From positions 1-9,286 of the forward strand of contig JAYEJW010000403.1 of assembly GCA_034716535.1 (NCBI GenBank): a DNA stretch of 9,286 nt. The letters run 5' to 3'. The translations under genes and the position numbers were made by a program. Of the stretch, positions 1-6,794 are shown one piece after another. Numbering within the stretch: the first letter of the stretch is position 1; each line of letters begins with the position of its first letter. The DNA is from JAYEJW01 sp034716535. Lineage in GTDB: Bacteria > Pseudomonadota > Gammaproteobacteria > Chromatiales > Chromatiaceae. The notes below the pieces were generated by a model. The model was not told where the DNA came from and made no database searches. It saw only the letters and a program-made list of their open reading frames with translations.

Positions 1-1
1 G

Positions 2-832
2 AAGCTGCACTTCGTCGACGTGGTCGAGGAGTACAAGGAGGTTGTACTGAACCCTGTGTACGGCTATGGCGCCAACCTGAACCCCTGTCTCGACTGCAAG
101 ATTTTCATGGTGCGCAAGGCCCTCGGCTGGATGCGGGACCACGGCTTCGACTTCATCATCACGGGAGAGGTGATCGGCCAACGCCCGAAATCCCAGCGTA
201 AGGACACCATGCCGGTGGTGCAGCGGGACTCGGGGGCTGAGGACCTGCTGCTTCGTCCCCTGTGCGCAAAGCGTCTTCCGCCGACTCTGCCAGAGCGAGA
301 AGGCTGGGTCGATCGGGAACGTCTTCTCGACATCACCGGCCGCAGTCGCAAGTCCCAGATGCTTCTCGCCGAACACTTTGGATTTGAAGGCTACGCTCAG
401 CCCGCGGGCGGCTGCTGCTTCCTGACTGATCCCCAGTATTCCGTGAAGCTGAGGGATCTGTGGGGCACTCGCAGGGACAGCGCTTACGAGCTGGACGACA
501 TCATGCTGCTCAAGGTCGGCAGACATTTTCGCTTGGCACCCCACGTCAAGGTCATCATCGCCCGAGAGGAAGGGGAAGGCCGTTTCCTCCGCGGCTACCG
601 TAAGCGATTCATCAGTCTTCGCCCGCTCAGCCACAGCGGGCCCGAGGCCCTCTTGGACGGGGCACCGACGGAAGCGGACATCCGACTGGCGGCGCGGCTG
701 GTGGCCCGCTACAGCAAAGGGCGCAATGGCGCGCTTGTTAGGCTGGAGCTCGAAGATTTGGACGGATCCACGCGCGAGTTGGACGTGCCCCCCTTTGCTC
801 CCCAGGACATCCCTCAGGACTGGCTACTGTGA
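2..832 (+). CDS. PP-loop ThiI/MnmA-like sulfurtransferase (5' partial)
   Basis: The reading frame is open from base 2, so the gene begins left of the window and the N-terminal part, where the ATP-binding PP-loop would sit, is not visible. The 276 visible codons start in a segment typical of ThiI/MnmA-type adenylating thiolation enzymes: a CxxC (NPCLDC, Cys codons at 86-88 and 95-97), then FIITGEVIGQRP with the GE(V/I)xGQRP signature, then a second cysteine pair in GGCCFLTD near 410-430. The last ~120 residues (LKVGRHFRLAPHVKV onward) resemble the NFACT-R_2-type domain that follows such PP-loop domains in a family of poorly characterised proteins. The likely chemistry is ATP-dependent activation of a substrate, perhaps tRNA uridine, for sulfur transfer, using the cysteines. 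The substrate is inferred, not shown. The gene overlaps the next one, a TusA-like sulfur carrier, by 4 bp, which supports a sulfur-transfer role. Proteins of this kind are often misnamed tRNA thiouridylate methyltransferase. Confidence 0.72.
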   Translation, partial: KLHFVDVVEEYKEVVLNPVYGYGANLNPCLDCKIFMVRKALGWMRDHGFDFIITGEVIGQRPKSQRKDTMPVVQRDSGAEDLLLRPLCAKRLPPTLPEREGWVDRERLLDITGRSRKSQMLLAEHFGFEGYAQPAGGCCFLTDPQYSVKLRDLWGTRRDSAYELDDIMLLKVGRHFRLAPHVKVIIAREEGEGRFLRGYRKRFISLRPLSHSGPEALLDGAPTEADIRLAARLVARYSKGRNGALVRLELEDLDGSTRELDVPPFAPQDIPQDWLL

Positions 833-1065
833 GCGAGGAGCGCCTCGATTGCCGCCGCCTCCTGTGTCCGCTGCCGGTGATCCGAGTCCAGGACCGGGTG
901 GAACAACTGGACCCGGGGACGTTGGTTGTGGCCGAATGCACCGACCCCGGCGCGCTGCAGGACATCCCTGCCTGGTGCCGTATCAACGGACACGAGGTCG
1001 TTGCCACCTATAGCGAGGACGGGCAATACTCGGTGGTGCTGCGCGTCGGAAAAACCGAGGACTAA
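829..1065 (+). CDS. TusA/SirA-family sulfur carrier protein
   Basis: A 78-residue protein, the usual length for TusA-family sulfur carriers. The family signature is clear: LDCRRLLCPLPV at residues 6-17, with the sulfur-accepting cysteine at Cys13 of the CPxP motif at the start of the first helix. A typical beta-alpha-beta-beta pattern follows. Members carry a persulfide on this cysteine and pass it to partners in tRNA thiolation, cofactor synthesis or sulfur oxidation. Translation starts at a GTG that overlaps the stop of the upstream thiolation-enzyme gene (GTGA, 829-832), with AGGA at 816-819 as ribosome binding site, so the two are translationally coupled. The neighbour is the probable acceptor or donor. 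This is not called tusA because the family has many paralogues and the E. coli tusA partners (TusBCDE) are not in this window. Confidence 0.9.
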   Translation: MSEERLDCRRLLCPLPVIRVQDRVEQLDPGTLVVAECTDPGALQDIPAWCRINGHEVVATYSEDGQYSVVLRVGKTED

Positions 1066-1071
1066 CGAATC

Positions 1072-2220
1072 GTGGTCCAGGAACTGCTTCGGGAACGATC
1101 CCGCGCCATCGCGCACACGGCCGTGGTGGGCGGCGTCGCCAACCTACTCCTGTCCGTTGTGAAGATCTTGGCCGGCTGGTTCGGCCACTCCCAGGCACTG
1201 GTCGCTGACGGCGTCCATTCTCTCTCTGATCTGCTGTCGGACGTCCTGGTCTGGTATGCCGGGCATCATGCCAGTCAGGAGCCGGATCCGGAGCACCCTT
1301 ACGGACATGGTCGCTTCGAGACCGTTGCCACCCTCGCGCTGGGGCTCTTTCTGGTTCTCGTCGCGATCGGTATCGGCTGGGATGCGGGGGAGCGCCTGTT
1401 CTCGCCGGAAGAGCTGCTGCGCCCGGAGCCCCTCACCCTGTTCGCGGCGTTGGCGTCCATCCTGATCAAGGAGTGGCTGTATTGGTGGACGCTCGGCTAT
1501 GCGCGGAGGGTGCGCTCGGATATGTTGCGAGCCAACGCCTGGCACCACCGCTCCGACGCGATCTCATCGGTCGTGGTCTTGGTGGGCGTAGCCGGTACGC
1601 TGGCCGGTCTTCCCTATCTGGACGCGGTCGCGGCGATCGTCGTTGCCGTCATGATCGCGAAGATCGCCTGGGAGCTCGGTGGGGAGGCGATTCGTGAGCT
1701 GGTGGATACCGGGCTCGAGAAGAATCGGGTGTCCGAGATCAAGGCGACCATCCGTTCCGTAGGCGGGGTTCGTGACATCCACATGCTGCGTACCAGAAAG
1801 CAAGGCGGACAGGCCGCCGCGGACGTCCACGTCTTGGTCGATCCGCGCCTGAGCGTATCGGAGGGGCACATCATCAGTGTCCTTGTCGAGCAGCGACTCA
1901 AAGAAAAGATCGACGAGATTACAGACGTAACCGTCCATATCGATCCCGAGGACGATGAGGCGGCGCCGACCTGCGCGGGTTTACCCCTGCGGTCTGAGGT
2001 CCTTGCGAGGCTGGAGCGGCATTGGACGGGAATCACCGAGGCAGCTTACCGGCAGCGCACGAACCTGCACTACCTCAGTGGCCGGATCGACGTCGAGATC
2101 TTCTTTCCGCTCCAAGTCTGCGGCGGCGACCGGGAACGGGCCCAACTGCTTGCGGCGCGCCTTCAGTCCGCTGTACAGCAGGATCCGGTCTTCAATCGGG
2201 TCTCTGTCTACTTCGGTTAG
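1072..2220 (+). CDS. Cation diffusion facilitator (CDF) metal efflux transporter
   Basis: An inner-membrane metal/proton antiporter of the cation diffusion facilitator family, exporting divalent metals from the cytoplasm. The six-helix transmembrane domain spans about residues 15-205. The metal site is visible as HSLSD in helix 2 (His49, Asp53) and HHRSD in helix 5 (His158, Asp162). An HxxxD/HxxxD set is usual for zinc-type members, whereas FieF/YiiP has Asp in the first position. PDPEHPYGHGRFE after helix 2 (71-83) is a strong family marker. Residues 210-292 fit the cytoplasmic ferredoxin-like dimerisation domain, ending in VTVHIDP. At 382 residues the protein is about 80 longer than the usual ~300; residues 302-382 form an extra segment that could be a second, similar alpha/beta domain. 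The start is a GTG 6 bases after the tusA-like gene, with GAGGA at 1057-1061, so it is the last gene of that operon. Metal specificity is inferred from the motif only. Confidence 0.92.
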   Translation: MVQELLRERSRAIAHTAVVGGVANLLLSVVKILAGWFGHSQALVADGVHSLSDLLSDVLVWYAGHHASQEPDPEHPYGHGRFETVATLALGLFLVLVAIGIGWDAGERLFSPEELLRPEPLTLFAALASILIKEWLYWWTLGYARRVRSDMLRANAWHHRSDAISSVVVLVGVAGTLAGLPYLDAVAAIVVAVMIAKIAWELGGEAIRELVDTGLEKNRVSEIKATIRSVGGVRDIHMLRTRKQGGQAAADVHVLVDPRLSVSEGHIISVLVEQRLKEKIDEITDVTVHIDPEDDEAAPTCAGLPLRSEVLARLERHWTGITEAAYRQRTNLHYLSGRIDVEIFFPLQVCGGDRERAQLLAARLQSAVQQDPVFNRVSVYFG

Positions 2221-2223
2221 ACC

Positions 2224-2238
2224 GCACCAAAATAGCGC
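2224..2238. promoter_or_regulatory. Candidate NtrC-binding dyad 1 (distal)
   Basis: GCAC, seven bases, then GCGC: seven of eight arm positions match the GCAC-N7-GTGC dyad of NtrC sites. Its centre (2231) is 31 bp, about three helical turns, from dyad 2, which places both on the same face of the helix. It is the weakest of the three and starts 3 bases after the transporter stop codon. Confidence 0.4.
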
Positions 2239-2254
2239 GGCTACCATTTGCCAT

Positions 2255-2269
2255 GCACTATACGGGTGC
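2255..2269. promoter_or_regulatory. Candidate NtrC-binding dyad 2
   Basis: GCAC-TATACGG-GTGC, a full match to the arms and spacing of the NtrC consensus dyad. It is centred at 2262, about 228 bp upstream of the predicted glnA transcription start. NtrC sites act as enhancers at such distances. Confidence 0.62.
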
Positions 2270-2308
2270 GTTCTGCCCAGCATACGCCCGGGTAGGGCCT
2301 CTGTTCAG

Positions 2309-2323
2309 GCACAACTCTGGTGC
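2309..2323. promoter_or_regulatory. Candidate NtrC-binding dyad 3 (proximal)
   Basis: GCAC-AACTCTG-GTGC, a full match to the NtrC dyad arms and spacing, with TG at bases 5-6 of the spacer (TCTGGTGC) as in the consensus right half. Centred at 2316, it lies 54 bp (close to five helical turns) from dyad 2 and about 174 bp upstream of the predicted start. Confidence 0.65.
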
Positions 2324-2380
2324 TGAATCCCTCGCGGTCTGGGTGCCGGGCACCTGCCAACCAATGTCGATATATTCTCG

Positions 2381-2393
2381 TAATTACATGATT
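2381..2393. promoter_or_regulatory. Candidate IHF-binding site
   Basis: On the minus strand this reads AATCATGTAATTA, one mismatch from the IHF consensus WATCAANNNNTTR. It lies in the AT-rich stretch between the NtrC dyads and the sigma-54 promoter, where IHF commonly bends DNA to bring activator and polymerase together. The consensus is loose, so the call rests on position as much as on sequence. Confidence 0.35.
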
Positions 2394-2464
2394 TCGCATG
2401 TTTTATTCCAGCTGCTTCGCCCGGCCGCACTTGGCGAGGATCGAGTGCTGGCCGTCAAGAATGA

Positions 2465-2480
2465 TGGCACGTATTATGCT
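2465..2480 (+). promoter_or_regulatory. Sigma-54 promoter of glnA
   Basis: TGGCACGTATTATGCT has the -24 element TGGCACG, with GG at 2466-2467, and the -12 GC at 2478-2479, exactly ten bases apart. It differs from the consensus TGGCACG-N4-TTGCW only at the first T of TTGC. Transcription should start near 2490, giving a leader of about 100 bases. Three NtrC-type dyads upstream and a glutamine synthetase downstream make the assignment strong. Confidence 0.88.
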
Positions 2481-2590
2481 GATGAGTCTGGAGCGTCCGT
2501 ATCGACAACGCGGTCTGGACCGAAAAGCTTTACCACGAGCCACGGCTCGACGACACCACTACAACCAAGGCAACCTTCGGAGAAAAGCAC

Positions 2591-3997
2591 ATGCCCTCTA
2601 ATGTCATGAAGATGATCAAAGAACAGGAAGTAAAATTCGTTGATCTTCGGTTCACAGACACCCGCGGCAAGGAGCAGCACGTGTCGATGCCCGCGAGCGT
2701 CGTCGATGATGACTTCTTTACGGAAGGCAAGATGTTCGACGGTTCCTCCATCGCCGGTTGGAAGGGCATCCAGGAGTCGGACATGGTGCTGATGCCCGCT
2801 GCCGACACGGCCGTCATGGACCCGTTCGCCGACGAGAACTCCCTGATCATCCGTTGCGACATTCTTGAGCCCTCCACCATGCAGGGTTATGAGCGCGACC
2901 CCCGCTCCCTCGCCAAGCGCGCCGAGGCCTACCTCAAGTCCACAGGCATCGCCGACACCGCCTTCTTCGGGCCGGAGCCCGAGTTCTTCGTTCTGGATGA
3001 CGTGCGCTGGGGCGCCGACATGAGCGGGGCCTTCTACAAGGTCGACTCCGAGGAGGCCGATTGGAACTCCGAGCGCGTCTACGAGGACGGCAACATCGGT
3101 CACCGTCCGGGAGTCAAAGGCGGTTACTTCCCGGTCCCGCCGGTCGACTCCCTCAACGACCTGCGCGCCGCCATGTGCCTGGCCATGGAAGAGATGGGCG
3201 TCCCCGTCGAGGTGCACCACCACGAGGTGGCCACCGCCGGACAGTGTGAGATCGGCACCAAGTTCGAAACGCTGGTCAAGCGCGCCGATTGGAATCAGAT
3301 CATGAAGTACTGTATTCACAACGTCGCCCACGCCTACGGCAAGACGGCCACCTTCATGCCCAAGCCCTTGGTCGGCGACAACGGCAACGGAATGCACGTG
3401 CACCAGTCCCTGGGCAAGGACGGCCAGAACATCTTCTCAGGCGACAAGTATGGCGGCCTGTCGGAGAGTGCGCTCTACTACATCGGCGGCATCGTCAAGC
3501 ACGCGCGGGCGCTCAATGCCTTCACGAATGCGTCCACCAACTCCTACAAGCGGCTGGTCCCGGGTTTCGAGGCGCCGACGCTGCTGGCCTACTCGGCGCG
3601 CAACCGCTCCGCCTCCATCCGAATCCCGCACGTGGCCAACCCAAAGGGACGCCGCATCGAGGTGCGCTTCCCGGACGCCATGGGCAATCCCTATCTGTCC
3701 TTCGCCGCCATGATGATGGCCGGCCTCGACGGCATCATGAACAAGATCCATCCGGGCGATCCCATGGACAAGGACCTGTATGACCTGCCGCCCGAGGAGG
3801 AGAAGGCGATCCCCACCGTCTGCTACGCACTCGATCAGGCCCTTGATTGTCTGGACCAGGACCGCGAGTTCCTCACGGCCGGCGGGGTGTTCACCGACGA
3901 CCTCATCGACGGTTACATCGCGTTGAAGATGGACGAGGTCACCCTGCTTCGCATGACCACTCACCCGCTGGAGTTCGATATGTATTACAGTCTCTGA
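2591..3997 (+). CDS. glnA: Glutamine synthetase type I (adenylylation-regulated)
   Basis: Makes glutamine from glutamate, ammonia and ATP in the cytoplasm, as a dodecamer; the main ammonia-assimilating enzyme. It has 468 residues, the length of the E. coli enzyme. Visible signatures are FDGSSIAGWKGI at 49-60, the FGPEPEFF metal-site segment at 126-133, NGNGMHVHQS at 264-273, NRSASIRIP at 338-346 and the adenylylation loop MDKDLYDLPPEE at 392-403. The modifiable tyrosine falls exactly at residue 397, as in E. coli, so this is the I-beta form regulated by GlnE adenylylation. The start ATG has GGAG at 2579-2582 eight bases upstream. Two in-frame stops (TGA TAG) end the gene. Transcription is expected from the sigma-54 promoter at 2465-2480 under NtrC control, and a terminator follows. 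Confidence 0.99.
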   Translation: MPSNVMKMIKEQEVKFVDLRFTDTRGKEQHVSMPASVVDDDFFTEGKMFDGSSIAGWKGIQESDMVLMPAADTAVMDPFADENSLIIRCDILEPSTMQGYERDPRSLAKRAEAYLKSTGIADTAFFGPEPEFFVLDDVRWGADMSGAFYKVDSEEADWNSERVYEDGNIGHRPGVKGGYFPVPPVDSLNDLRAAMCLAMEEMGVPVEVHHHEVATAGQCEIGTKFETLVKRADWNQIMKYCIHNVAHAYGKTATFMPKPLVGDNGNGMHVHQSLGKDGQNIFSGDKYGGLSESALYYIGGIVKHARALNAFTNASTNSYKRLVPGFEAPTLLAYSARNRSASIRIPHVANPKGRRIEVRFPDAMGNPYLSFAAMMMAGLDGIMNKIHPGDPMDKDLYDLPPEEEKAIPTVCYALDQALDCLDQDREFLTAGGVFTDDLIDGYIALKMDEVTLLRMTTHPLEFDMYYSL

Positions 3998-4021
3998 TAG
4001 CCGCTGGAAAAACTAAACGCT

Positions 4022-4051
4022 CGAAAAGCGCCCCGCAAGGGGCGTTTTTCG
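4022..4051 (+). terminator. Intrinsic terminator of glnA
   Basis: A perfect 6-bp GC stem (CGCCCC 4029-4034, GGGGCG 4039-4044) with a GCAA tetraloop is followed by five T. The A-run before the stem can pair with the T-run, extending the helix to 4022-4051. It lies 25 bases after the glnA stop and should separate most glnA transcripts from ntrBC. Confidence 0.92.
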
Positions 4052-4155
4052 TTCAGGCTACCGAGAGCTCCCGGTTCGTTCCCTAGCCAAACGCCTACTC
4101 GGTGGGACTTCGGACCCAGCAGGGCGTCCAGCGGGACGGACAACAACCAACAAGA

Positions 4156-4182
4156 ATTTGGTTCAATTATTGCCTGTATACT
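4156..4182 (+). promoter_or_regulatory. Candidate ntrBC promoter (sigma-54-like, overlapping a -10 box)
   Basis: TTGG-N10-GC (GG at 4160-4161, GC at 4172-4173, with a full TTGC at 4170-4173) has the spacing of a sigma-54 promoter, but the CAC of the -24 element is TTC. Immediately after, TATACT at 4177-4182 resembles a sigma-70 -10 box (five of six), without a good -35 at the proper distance. Either or both could start ntrBC transcription about 85 bases before ntrB. The surrounding gap (3998-4270) contains no gene. Confidence 0.42.
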
Positions 4183-4270
4183 GAACGAGTCCGGGGTAGC
4201 CAGATTCAGGGTCTGCGCCCGCGGATCCTTTCGTAAGGAAAGCACGCCGAGTTGTGGTTAGGAGCTACGC

Positions 4271-5353
4271 ATGACGATGCAAAGCCAGGGCACGACCAGC
4301 CTCGAAAAAACGGTTCTGGACGCTCTGAGCACGGCGGTGTTGCTGTTCGACGGCGAGTTGCGTCTGAGTTATCTCAATCCGGCCGGAGAGATGCTGTTGG
4401 CGGTCAGCGCGCGCCACGTCACGGGGCGGATGGCGGGAGAGCTGGTGTCTTGCCCCGGCCAACCCGTCGAACCCAGGTTCCGTGAGGCGCTGGCGACCCG
4501 CCACCCGTTCACCGAAAGAGAGGTGAACATTGCGACGGCCGATGGACGCACCATTACGGTGAACTGCACCGTGCTGCCTCTGCACCAGATTGATGCGCCG
4601 GGGGCCCTGCTCGTGGAGCTGGCCCAAGTGGATCGTCAACTGCGCATCAACCGCGAGGAGCACCTCATCTCCCAGCATCAGGCCACTCAGGCGCTGATCC
4701 GGGGACTCGCCCACGAGATCAAGAATCCCCTGGGCGGCTTGCGTGGTGCCGCCCAGCTCCTCGAACAGGAGCTGCCGGACAAGGGCTTGCGCGAGTACAC
4801 GCGCATCATCATCGACGAGGCCGACCGCCTGCAGGGTCTCGTCGACAGGATGTTGGGTCCGAACCGCATACCCAGAGAGCAGCGAACAAATATCCATCAC
4901 GTGCTCGAACATGTGCGAGGACTGCTTCTGGCCGAATCGCCCCAGGGGCCCAGGGTCAGCCGAGATTACGACCCCAGTATCCCCGAGCTAAAGGCGGACC
5001 CCGACTGCCTGATACAGGCCCTGCTCAACATCGCGAGGAACGCCGCGGACGCTGCGGGCAGCAACGGTAATATCCTGCTGCGCACTCGGGTTCTTCGCCA
5101 ATTCACGATCGGCCAACGTCGTCATCGACTGGTGCTGCGTGTTGAGGTCGAGGATGACGGTGAGGGCATTCCGCCCCGGATGCAGGAGCGCATCTTCTTC
5201 CCCATGGTCACCGGCAAACCCGGGGGGACGGGGCTCGGATTGCCGATTGCCCAGGAGCTGATCAACCAGCACGGGGGGCTGATCGAGTGCGAAAGCCGCC
5301 CCGGCAAGACCCAGTTCTTCGTTTATCTGCCACTGGATTTGTCTCATGAGTAG
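4271..5353 (+). CDS. ntrB: Nitrogen-regulation sensor histidine kinase/phosphatase NtrB (GlnL)
   Basis: A cytoplasmic sensor kinase that phosphorylates NtrC when nitrogen is limiting and, with GlnB/PII bound, acts as its phosphatase. It has 360 residues and no membrane segment. A PAS domain covers about 12-75 (LLFDGELRLSYLNPAGEMLL). The H-box is LAHEIKNPLGGLRGAAQLL with phosphorylated His148. The ATP-binding domain has the N-box around Asn257 (LLNIARNAADAA), G1 DDGEGI at 295-300, F-box FFPMVTGK at 309-316 and G2 GGTGLGL at 318-324. The ATG has AGGAG at 4260-4264. The gene lies downstream of glnA in the classical order and overlaps ntrC by 8 bases. Confidence 0.97.
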   Translation: MTMQSQGTTSLEKTVLDALSTAVLLFDGELRLSYLNPAGEMLLAVSARHVTGRMAGELVSCPGQPVEPRFREALATRHPFTEREVNIATADGRTITVNCTVLPLHQIDAPGALLVELAQVDRQLRINREEHLISQHQATQALIRGLAHEIKNPLGGLRGAAQLLEQELPDKGLREYTRIIIDEADRLQGLVDRMLGPNRIPREQRTNIHHVLEHVRGLLLAESPQGPRVSRDYDPSIPELKADPDCLIQALLNIARNAADAAGSNGNILLRTRVLRQFTIGQRRHRLVLRVEVEDDGEGIPPRMQERIFFPMVTGKPGGTGLGLPIAQELINQHGGLIECESRPGKTQFFVYLPLDLSHE

Positions 5354-6794
5354 AGCGCCGAACGTATGGGTCATCGACGATGACCGTTCCATCCGCTGGG
5401 TGCTGGAGCGCGCCCTGCGCAAGGCCGACATGGATGTCACCAGCTTCTCAAACGGGGTGGGGATCATGGAGGTCCTGCAGCGCGAGCAGCCGGACGTCAT
5501 CCTATCGGACGTGCGCATGCCCGGTATCGACGGTCTGGATCTGTTGCGCCAGATCACAGCGCGGCATCCCGGTCTTCCCGTCATCATCATGACCGCCCAC
5601 TCGGACCTGGATAGCGCTGTTTCGGCCTTCCACGGTGGGGCCTTCGAGTATCTCCCCAAGCCCTTCGACCTGGAAGAGGCGGTCGACCAGGTGCGCCGTG
5701 CCTGCCGCCGACAAGCGGAGGGCGAGGCGGAGGTCGAGGAGCCCCTGGAGCAGACGCCCGACATCGTCGGCGAGGCGCCGGCGATGCAGGAGGTCTTCCG
5801 CGCCATCGGCCGGCTGGCGCGCTCCAACATTACAGTGCTCATCAACGGCCAATCCGGTACCGGCAAAGAGCTGGTCGCGCGGGCGCTTCATCGCCACAGC
5901 CCGCGCGCCGATCGGCCCTTCATCGCGCTGAACATGGCGGCTATTCCGCGGGACCTGCTGGAATCGGAGCTATTCGGCCACGAGCGCGGCGCCTTCACCG
6001 GTGCCCAGTCGCGCCGGGAGGGGCGCTTCGAGCAGGCCAATGGCGGCACGCTGTTTCTGGACGAGATCGGCGACATGCCGGCCGAGCTGCAGACGCGTCT
6101 CTTGCGAGTCCTTTCGGATGGAGAGTTCTACCGGGTGGGTGGCCTCGCTCCGATGAAGGTGGACGTACGCATCATCGCCGCGACCCACCAGAATCTCGAG
6201 GAGCTCGTCCGCACAGGGCGTTTCCGCGAGGACCTGTTCCATCGCCTGAACGTCATCCGTATCCACCTGCCCTCCCTTCGCGAGCGGCGCGAGGACATCC
6301 CCCTGTTGATGCGGCATTTCCTCGCCCGGGCGGCGGCGGAGCTCGACTGTGAGCCGAAGGTCCTGCTGGCGGGTGCAGCGGAGAAGCTCAAGTGCCTGGA
6401 GTGGCCGGGAAACGTGCGCCAACTCGAGAATATGGCCCGTTGGTTGACCGTGATGGCCTCGAGTACGGAGATCCATGTCGAGGACCTGCCCCCGGAGCTC
6501 GCCAACTTCGGCGACGAGAAGGACACGGATGATCACTGGCAGGGCGCCCTGCGCCGTTGGGCGAGAAGCAGCCTGCAGGAAGGGACGACCGGCCTTCTGG
6601 ATACCGCGTTACCCGCATTCGAGCAGATACTCATCGAAACGGCACTGGAGCACACCGGGGGTCGACGACAGGAGGCCGCCCGCCTGCTCGGTTGGGGGCG
6701 CAACACCCTGACCCGCAAGATCAAAGAGCTTGGCCTCGACCTCGATAGCGGCGTGAGCGATGAAGACGACGGCACCCTGAGTGCGCAGGCCTGA
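5346..6794 (+). CDS. ntrC: Nitrogen-regulation response regulator NtrC (GlnG), sigma-54 activator
   Basis: A DNA-binding enhancer protein that, once phosphorylated by NtrB, oligomerises and uses ATP hydrolysis to open sigma-54 promoters. It has 482 residues in three domains. The receiver domain (5-120) has acidic residues Asp11-Asp13, phosphorylated Asp55, Thr83 and Lys105. The AAA+ domain (about 140-370) has Walker A GQSGTGKE at 168-175, the sigma-54 contact loop GAFTGA at 215-220, and Walker B GGTLFLDEIGDM at 233-244. The Fis-type helix-turn-helix (436-463) is GRRQEAARLLGWGRNTLTRKI. Walker A has Gln where GES is more usual; the catalytic GK is intact. The ATG lies inside the end of ntrB with no clear ribosome binding site, so translation is probably coupled. 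The likely local target is the glnA enhancer at 2224-2323. No terminator is evident downstream. Confidence 0.98.
   Translation: MSRAPNVWVIDDDRSIRWVLERALRKADMDVTSFSNGVGIMEVLQREQPDVILSDVRMPGIDGLDLLRQITARHPGLPVIIMTAHSDLDSAVSAFHGGAFEYLPKPFDLEEAVDQVRRACRRQAEGEAEVEEPLEQTPDIVGEAPAMQEVFRAIGRLARSNITVLINGQSGTGKELVARALHRHSPRADRPFIALNMAAIPRDLLESELFGHERGAFTGAQSRREGRFEQANGGTLFLDEIGDMPAELQTRLLRVLSDGEFYRVGGLAPMKVDVRIIAATHQNLEELVRTGRFREDLFHRLNVIRIHLPSLRERREDIPLLMRHFLARAAAELDCEPKVLLAGAAEKLKCLEWPGNVRQLENMARWLTVMASSTEIHVEDLPPELANFGDEKDTDDHWQGALRRWARSSLQEGTTGLLDTALPAFEQILIETALEHTGGRRQEAARLLGWGRNTLTRKIKELGLDLDSGVSDEDDGTLSAQA

Larger units (their letters stand above)
2221..2590 (+). promoter_or_regulatory. glnA upstream regulatory region (370 bases, no gene)
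   Basis: This gap between the transporter gene and glnA holds no credible gene; the open frames crossing it have no family resemblance and lie over known genes. It contains three GCAC-N7-GTGC type dyads, a short GC-rich palindrome, an AT-rich stretch (about 2368-2410) with a candidate IHF site, and a sigma-54 promoter, each listed separately. The order (enhancers, bend, -24/-12 promoter, leader of about 100 bases) is that of an NtrC-activated gene. I see no clear terminator for the upstream operon and no convincing sigma-70 promoter. Confidence 0.8.

Noticed and set aside
2022..2609. Plus-strand open frame bridging the transporter end and glnA start
   Set aside because: It is out of frame with both real genes, has no domain, and covers the sigma-54 promoter and NtrC dyads.
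2474..3403. Long minus-strand open frame (309 codons) opposite glnA
   Set aside because: It lies antisense to a certain gene, has a His/Val/Gly-rich sequence typical of reverse reading of GC-rich codons, and no family motif.
4242..4256. GCAC-N7-TGTG as an NtrC site before ntrB
   Set aside because: The right arm has three mismatches to GTGC; chance level.
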